Of a DNA stretch of 7,884 nt, positions 4,729 to 7,884 are shown piece by piece. Origin of the DNA: Nitrososphaerota archaeon. Lineage in GTDB: Archaea > Thermoproteota > Nitrososphaeria > Nitrososphaerales > CADDZS01. The stretch covers positions 1 to 7,884 of the forward strand of contig DAHVAI010000405.1 in NCBI GenBank assembly GCA_027314685.1, given 5' to 3'. The stretch's first letter is position 1; the number at the start of each line of letters is the position of its first letter. The position numbers and the translations under genes were made by a program. Below the pieces are notes generated by a model that worked only from the letters and a program-made list of their open reading frames with translations, did no database searches and was not told where the DNA came from.

Positions 4729-4733
4729 CTCCT
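4729..4733 (-). promoter_or_regulatory. Ribosome-binding site of the PAC2 gene
   Basis: The minus strand reads GTAGGAG, with AGGAG ending 9 bases before ATG 4719-4717. It is the clearest Shine-Dalgarno motif in the window and fixes the PAC2 start. It implies a leadered transcript, unlike several neighbours that seem to have short leaders. Confidence 0.6.
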
Positions 4734-4735
4734 AC

Positions 4736-4803
4736 TTGCAATTCGCATGCATATCTGCTTTGGCCCAAGCCCTATTCTACAGTGATTTGCAAGGCGAATG
4801 CAT
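4736..4803. repeat. Pair of imperfect 17-bp direct repeats in the divergent intergenic region
   Basis: TTGCAATTCGCATGCAT (4736-4752) and TTGCAAGGCGAATGCAT (4787-4803) agree at 14 of 17 positions, 51 bases apart start to start (about five helical turns). They lie between the divergent PAC2 and helicase genes and could be paired operator sites. The rest of 4804-4946 shows no gene or clear promoter. Confidence 0.3.
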
Positions 4804-4982
4804 AATACTAGGAATGACCTTTTTTCGGATTGAATGAGAGTTCGCGCATTCATTCCTTGTTCTAAAGGTGCTGCAATCGCCGCAATTAAACGATGCCCTT
4901 TTGGTAACGGATTCATTACACTGTTCGTTACTTACGGACAGTCTAGATCTGGCCAGTCCTCGGATTATGGAGTTCTTGGCGA

Positions 4983-7775
4983 CTGGTAAAATTTCAATTA
5001 TTTTCTTCAGATTTCCGGAGGGTAATTTCAGACCAAGGTCTTGCTATCGAAACACCAGTTCAAACTGAAGCTATACCTTCAATCCTGTCTGGTGAGAATG
5101 TACTGATAGTATCTCCTACTGGTTCGGGAAAAACTGAAGCTGCTTTGCTACCTATATTCGAGAAAATTAGAACGAGTCAGAAGCAAGGGATCAAAGTAAT
5201 TTACATTACTCCACTCCGTGCTCTAAATCGAGACATGCTACGGCGAGTACAGGTATGGGCAAAAAAGCTAGGACTTTCCGCAGATGTTCGGCATGGCGAT
5301 ACTCCTCAATCGATCAGAAGGCGACAATCCTTGTCTCCGCCTGATGTCTTGATTACCACGCCTGAAACTTTACAATCAATTTTAACTGGATCAAGACTCC
5401 GATCAAACCTTAGGGAATTGAGATATGTTGTGATAGATGAGATCCACAAACTAGCAATAGATCGAAGGGGATCCCAGTTATCATTTGGGTTAGAGAGACT
5501 TCAGCTCGCTGTTGGTGGAGATTTCCAAAGGATAGGCTTGTCTGCTACTGTTTCTGACACTCGTAAGATTGGTGAGTTTCTTTGTGGCACCGGAAGGAGT
5601 TTCAAGATTGTGGACGCTAGCAATACGAAGAAAGTATCTGATTACTATGTAGAGTTACCACTCCCTGCTGCTGAAGATGAGTTTCAAGCAAGGAATCTAT
5701 TCATCTCTTCGCAAACGCTCGCGCGCCTAAAACGCATTGTCGACCTGGTAGAGGGCCACGAAAGGACGTTGATATTTGTAAACAGCAGAGCAATAGCCGA
5801 GGAGGTGGGCTCAAGACTCGAAGTTCTTGGAGTGAACGTGGCAATCCACCACGGCTCGCTTCCGAGAGAAGAACGAGAAAGAGTTGAAATTGACTTCAGG
5901 GCAGGAAAGACAAAAGCACTGGTCTGTACGTCGACACTTGAGCTAGGAATCGATATAGGATCTGTAGATCTTGTGCTACAGTACATGTCTCCAAGACAGG
6001 TTAATTCGTTGATCCAGAAAGTCGGTAGATCAGGTCACGATCTGAAAGGGCGGTCTGAAGGAATAATGCTCTCTGTAAACGCTGAAGATGCTCTGGAGTG
6101 TAGAGGTATTTCCGAGAACGCTGCCCAGAGACATTTTGAGTCAATGACAATTCCTCGCGCACCTTTGGATGTTCTTGCGCACCAGATAGCAGGGCTACTG
6201 ATTGAATATTATCAGGTTAAGATTACCGAAGTGTTGAAAGCTGCCCACGCCTCTTATTCTTTTCAGAATTTGACAGAGAACGATGTGCTTTCAGTACTAC
6301 GGTTTATGGAGAGAATGGGATATCTATCGATGTCTCAAGGTAATCTGGTAAGACGGAGCAAGTGCAGAAACTACTACTTCGAAAATCTCTCGACCATCCG
6401 AGATGAGCATCGTTATCATGTGATAGATGTTTCCACGCAGAACAAGGTAGGCACTCTCGGGGAGGAGTTCGTTCTCCTGCATGCCGATGTCGGAGTTCGT
6501 TTCATAATCAAGGGTAGAGGATGGCAAATCGAATCAATTCAAGAGGAAGACATCTATGTGACCCCAGTACAGGACTTGAATGCTGCGGTGCCAGGCTGGG
6601 ACGGGGAATTGATTCCTATCCCAAAATCAGTGGCTTCGGTAGTGGGGGAATTCAGGAGAAGAATTGAGCTCGACTCGAAACAAGTCGGGGAGATTCTCTC
6701 CGGCATGGAAAAATCAGCAAGAGAAGCAGTCAAATCTGAACTGGATGCGCAGTTAGCTTGTTCAAGACTTCCTACAGACAAGAGAATAGTGATCGAACAG
6801 TTCAAGAACTACCTGATCATTCACACCTCGGCCGGTGATAGGATCAACGCTACACTTGGAGAACTATTCGAAGAACGATTGTTGAGGTTGGGTGGGCTCG
6901 CTAGAAACTGGTGGCGTGATGGTTATCGAATATTGATTGAGCTCTCTTCTCAGGAGTTCGTTCTGGAAAATCTTGTAGAAAGACTACTCAACTACGACCC
7001 AACAGTTGCGGGTTTTATTGATGCAGTCTTGCGCAAACATTTTCCGTTCGGTTATGACATGAAATTTATTGCAGAGCGATTCGGGGTTTTGAAAAGGGGA
7101 AGACTACTTTCGGGCGAAGCTCTAAAGGAACTCGGCATCAAATTTAGGTTCACTCCTATATATGACGAGACCATGCGGGAAGCATTCGAGACAAGGGTCG
7201 ATATATCTGGGGCAACAGATCTTCTGAGGAGGTGTCGTGATCACGAGGTGGAAGTTTGTGCAGTTAAGACGGAGACTCCATCGCCTCTTGCAATGTACAT
7301 ACTGTCGCGATACGCTGATGCAGAAGATTATAGCACAAGCTCGAATTCAATAGAATCTATCAGACAAAGCACTGAGAAGGAAATCGTAAGCCTGATTTGT
7401 CTGGAGTGCACAGACCTGAAGGAATTTCTAAGAGTAGGTGATCTGATTGAAAGACCGCAATGCGTGAAATGTGGATCAATGCTTCTAGCTCCAGTCTTCT
7501 ACTCTGCGCGATTAGCTGCGAATACGCTCCTAAAGAAGAAAGCACACCAGATTCTCACTGACGAAGAAAAAGAGCTTCTTGCGAAATTGAGACGTTCGGC
7601 GGACGTGGTTCTATCATATGGAAAAAAGGGCGTAATCGCGCAATCTGTATACGGTATTGGTCCGCAGATGGCTTCAAGAGTGTTGTCTAAAATGCACGAA
7701 TATGACGATAACTTTTACGAAGACCTTTTGAATGCAAAGCTCAATTTCATAAAGACAAAGAGATTCTGGAGCTAA
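4983..7775 (+). CDS. Lhr-family DEIH-box helicase with C-terminal zinc ribbon
   Basis: From CTG 4983 this encodes 930 residues. The Q-like segment ETPVQTEAIP and Walker A PTGSGKT (residues 45-51) are followed by motif Ia TPLRALNRD, motif II DEIH (152-155) next to RGSQLSFGLERL, and motif III SAT (187-189). RecA2 follows with LIFVNSRA, HHGSLPREER, TSTLELGID and motif VI Q-K-V-G-R-S-G-H (ending at 352). Then come a winged-helix and beta-barrel region, a CX2C-X17-CX2C zinc ribbon (Cys 806, 809, 827, 830), and a helical end with GIGPQMASRVL. This is the archaeal Lhr layout: an ATP-dependent 3'-5' nucleic acid translocase linked to DNA repair or RNA metabolism. The start is uncertain. The frame opens at 4947 with no ATG, GTG or TTG until 5145, which lies after Walker A; CTG 4983 has GGAG 10 bases upstream. 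Alternatively ATG 4967 joins this frame if one A of the AAAA run at 4988-4991 is extra. The stop overlaps the next gene as TAATG. Confidence 0.92.
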   Translation: MVKFQLFSSDFRRVISDQGLAIETPVQTEAIPSILSGENVLIVSPTGSGKTEAALLPIFEKIRTSQKQGIKVIYITPLRALNRDMLRRVQVWAKKLGLSADVRHGDTPQSIRRRQSLSPPDVLITTPETLQSILTGSRLRSNLRELRYVVIDEIHKLAIDRRGSQLSFGLERLQLAVGGDFQRIGLSATVSDTRKIGEFLCGTGRSFKIVDASNTKKVSDYYVELPLPAAEDEFQARNLFISSQTLARLKRIVDLVEGHERTLIFVNSRAIAEEVGSRLEVLGVNVAIHHGSLPREERERVEIDFRAGKTKALVCTSTLELGIDIGSVDLVLQYMSPRQVNSLIQKVGRSGHDLKGRSEGIMLSVNAEDALECRGISENAAQRHFESMTIPRAPLDVLAHQIAGLLIEYYQVKITEVLKAAHASYSFQNLTENDVLSVLRFMERMGYLSMSQGNLVRRSKCRNYYFENLSTIRDEHRYHVIDVSTQNKVGTLGEEFVLLHADVGVRFIIKGRGWQIESIQEEDIYVTPVQDLNAAVPGWDGELIPIPKSVASVVGEFRRRIELDSKQVGEILSGMEKSAREAVKSELDAQLACSRLPTDKRIVIEQFKNYLIIHTSAGDRINATLGELFEERLLRLGGLARNWWRDGYRILIELSSQEFVLENLVERLLNYDPTVAGFIDAVLRKHFPFGYDMKFIAERFGVLKRGRLLSGEALKELGIKFRFTPIYDETMREAFETRVDISGATDLLRRCRDHEVEVCAVKTETPSPLAMYILSRYADAEDYSTSSNSIESIRQSTEKEIVSLICLECTDLKEFLRVGDLIERPQCVKCGSMLLAPVFYSARLAANTLLKKKAHQILTDEEKELLAKLRRSADVVLSYGKKGVIAQSVYGIGPQMASRVLSKMHEYDDNFYEDLLNAKLNFIKTKRFWS

Positions 7776-7884
7776 TGTCCGAGCAGTTCGAAGTTCGTTT
7801 CTGCGAACGATGCATGACTAGGACAAAAAATCTCATTCTTAATTTCGACGAACTCAGAAATCTCAGAGGTTATGCGCTGTTCAA
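7775..7884 (+). CDS. Start of a further protein with CxxC, cut by window edge
   Basis: ATG 7775-7777 overlaps the helicase stop TAA by one base, the usual sign of translational coupling in an operon. The first 36 residues (MSEQFEVRFCERCMTRTKN..., continuing to the edge) contain a CERC pair that may be half of a zinc site. The frame is open to the end of the window. Too little is visible to name a family. Its placement suggests it works with the helicase or is at least co-expressed with it. Confidence 0.6.
   Translation, partial: MSEQFEVRFCERCMTRTKNLILNFDELRNLRGYALF

Noticed and set aside
4689..4916. 75-codon minus-strand frame overlapping the PAC2 start
   Set aside because: It conflicts with the well-supported PAC2 start and SD motif, and its composition is not protein-like.
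4868..5068. 66-codon plus-strand frame before the helicase
   Set aside because: It overlaps the helicase motif Q region in another frame and has no recognisable content. Only its internal ATG 4967 is of interest, as a possible helicase start.
1..7884. CRISPR array, insertion sequence ends or integrase attachment repeats
   Set aside because: I found no spaced direct repeats, transposase, integrase, or second copy of the tRNA 3' end in the window.

Overview
The window reads as archaeal, most likely Nitrososphaerota (Thaumarchaeota) or a close relative; this placement is inference. The signs are TATA-type promoters with short leaders, a tRNA without encoded CCA, a PAC2-family proteasome chaperone ending in an HbYX tail, and an archaeal Lhr-type helicase with a C-terminal zinc ribbon. 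Base composition is moderate and non-coding stretches are AT-rich.

Layout. Positions 1-2860 look like an accessory region. It opens with the 3' end of a small cysteine-containing protein gene (1-276). Next comes a fragment of a probable secreted, sequon-rich protein (366-725), then a hicB-hicA type toxin-antitoxin pair (1091-1543). Close behind it is an unrecognised protein with an internal duplication (1557-2051). A decayed coding remnant lies on the minus strand (2095-2262). A second full-length copy of the small protein of the left edge sits at 2446-2856 on the minus strand, in the opposite orientation to the first, so two paralogues bracket the toxin-antitoxin cassette.

Positions 2890-3062 hold the most unusual part. 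From a TATA element that reads in both directions, the plus strand appears to encode an unannotated structured RNA of about 130 nt. It has three GNRA-capped hairpins and a three-way junction closed by a 9-bp stem, ending in a pyrimidine-rich tract just before a convergent tRNA gene. That tRNA has a GTC (Asp) anticodon but an A discriminator base and a shortened D-loop.

Positions 3430-7884 look like ordinary archaeal chromosome: a two-CBS-domain protein, convergent with a PAC2/PbaB-like proteasome assembly protein, then a large Lhr-family DEIH-box helicase whose stop codon overlaps the start of a further gene cut by the window edge. The helicase frame has no ATG, GTG or TTG upstream of Walker A, which points to a CTG start or a one-base indel near the N-terminus.
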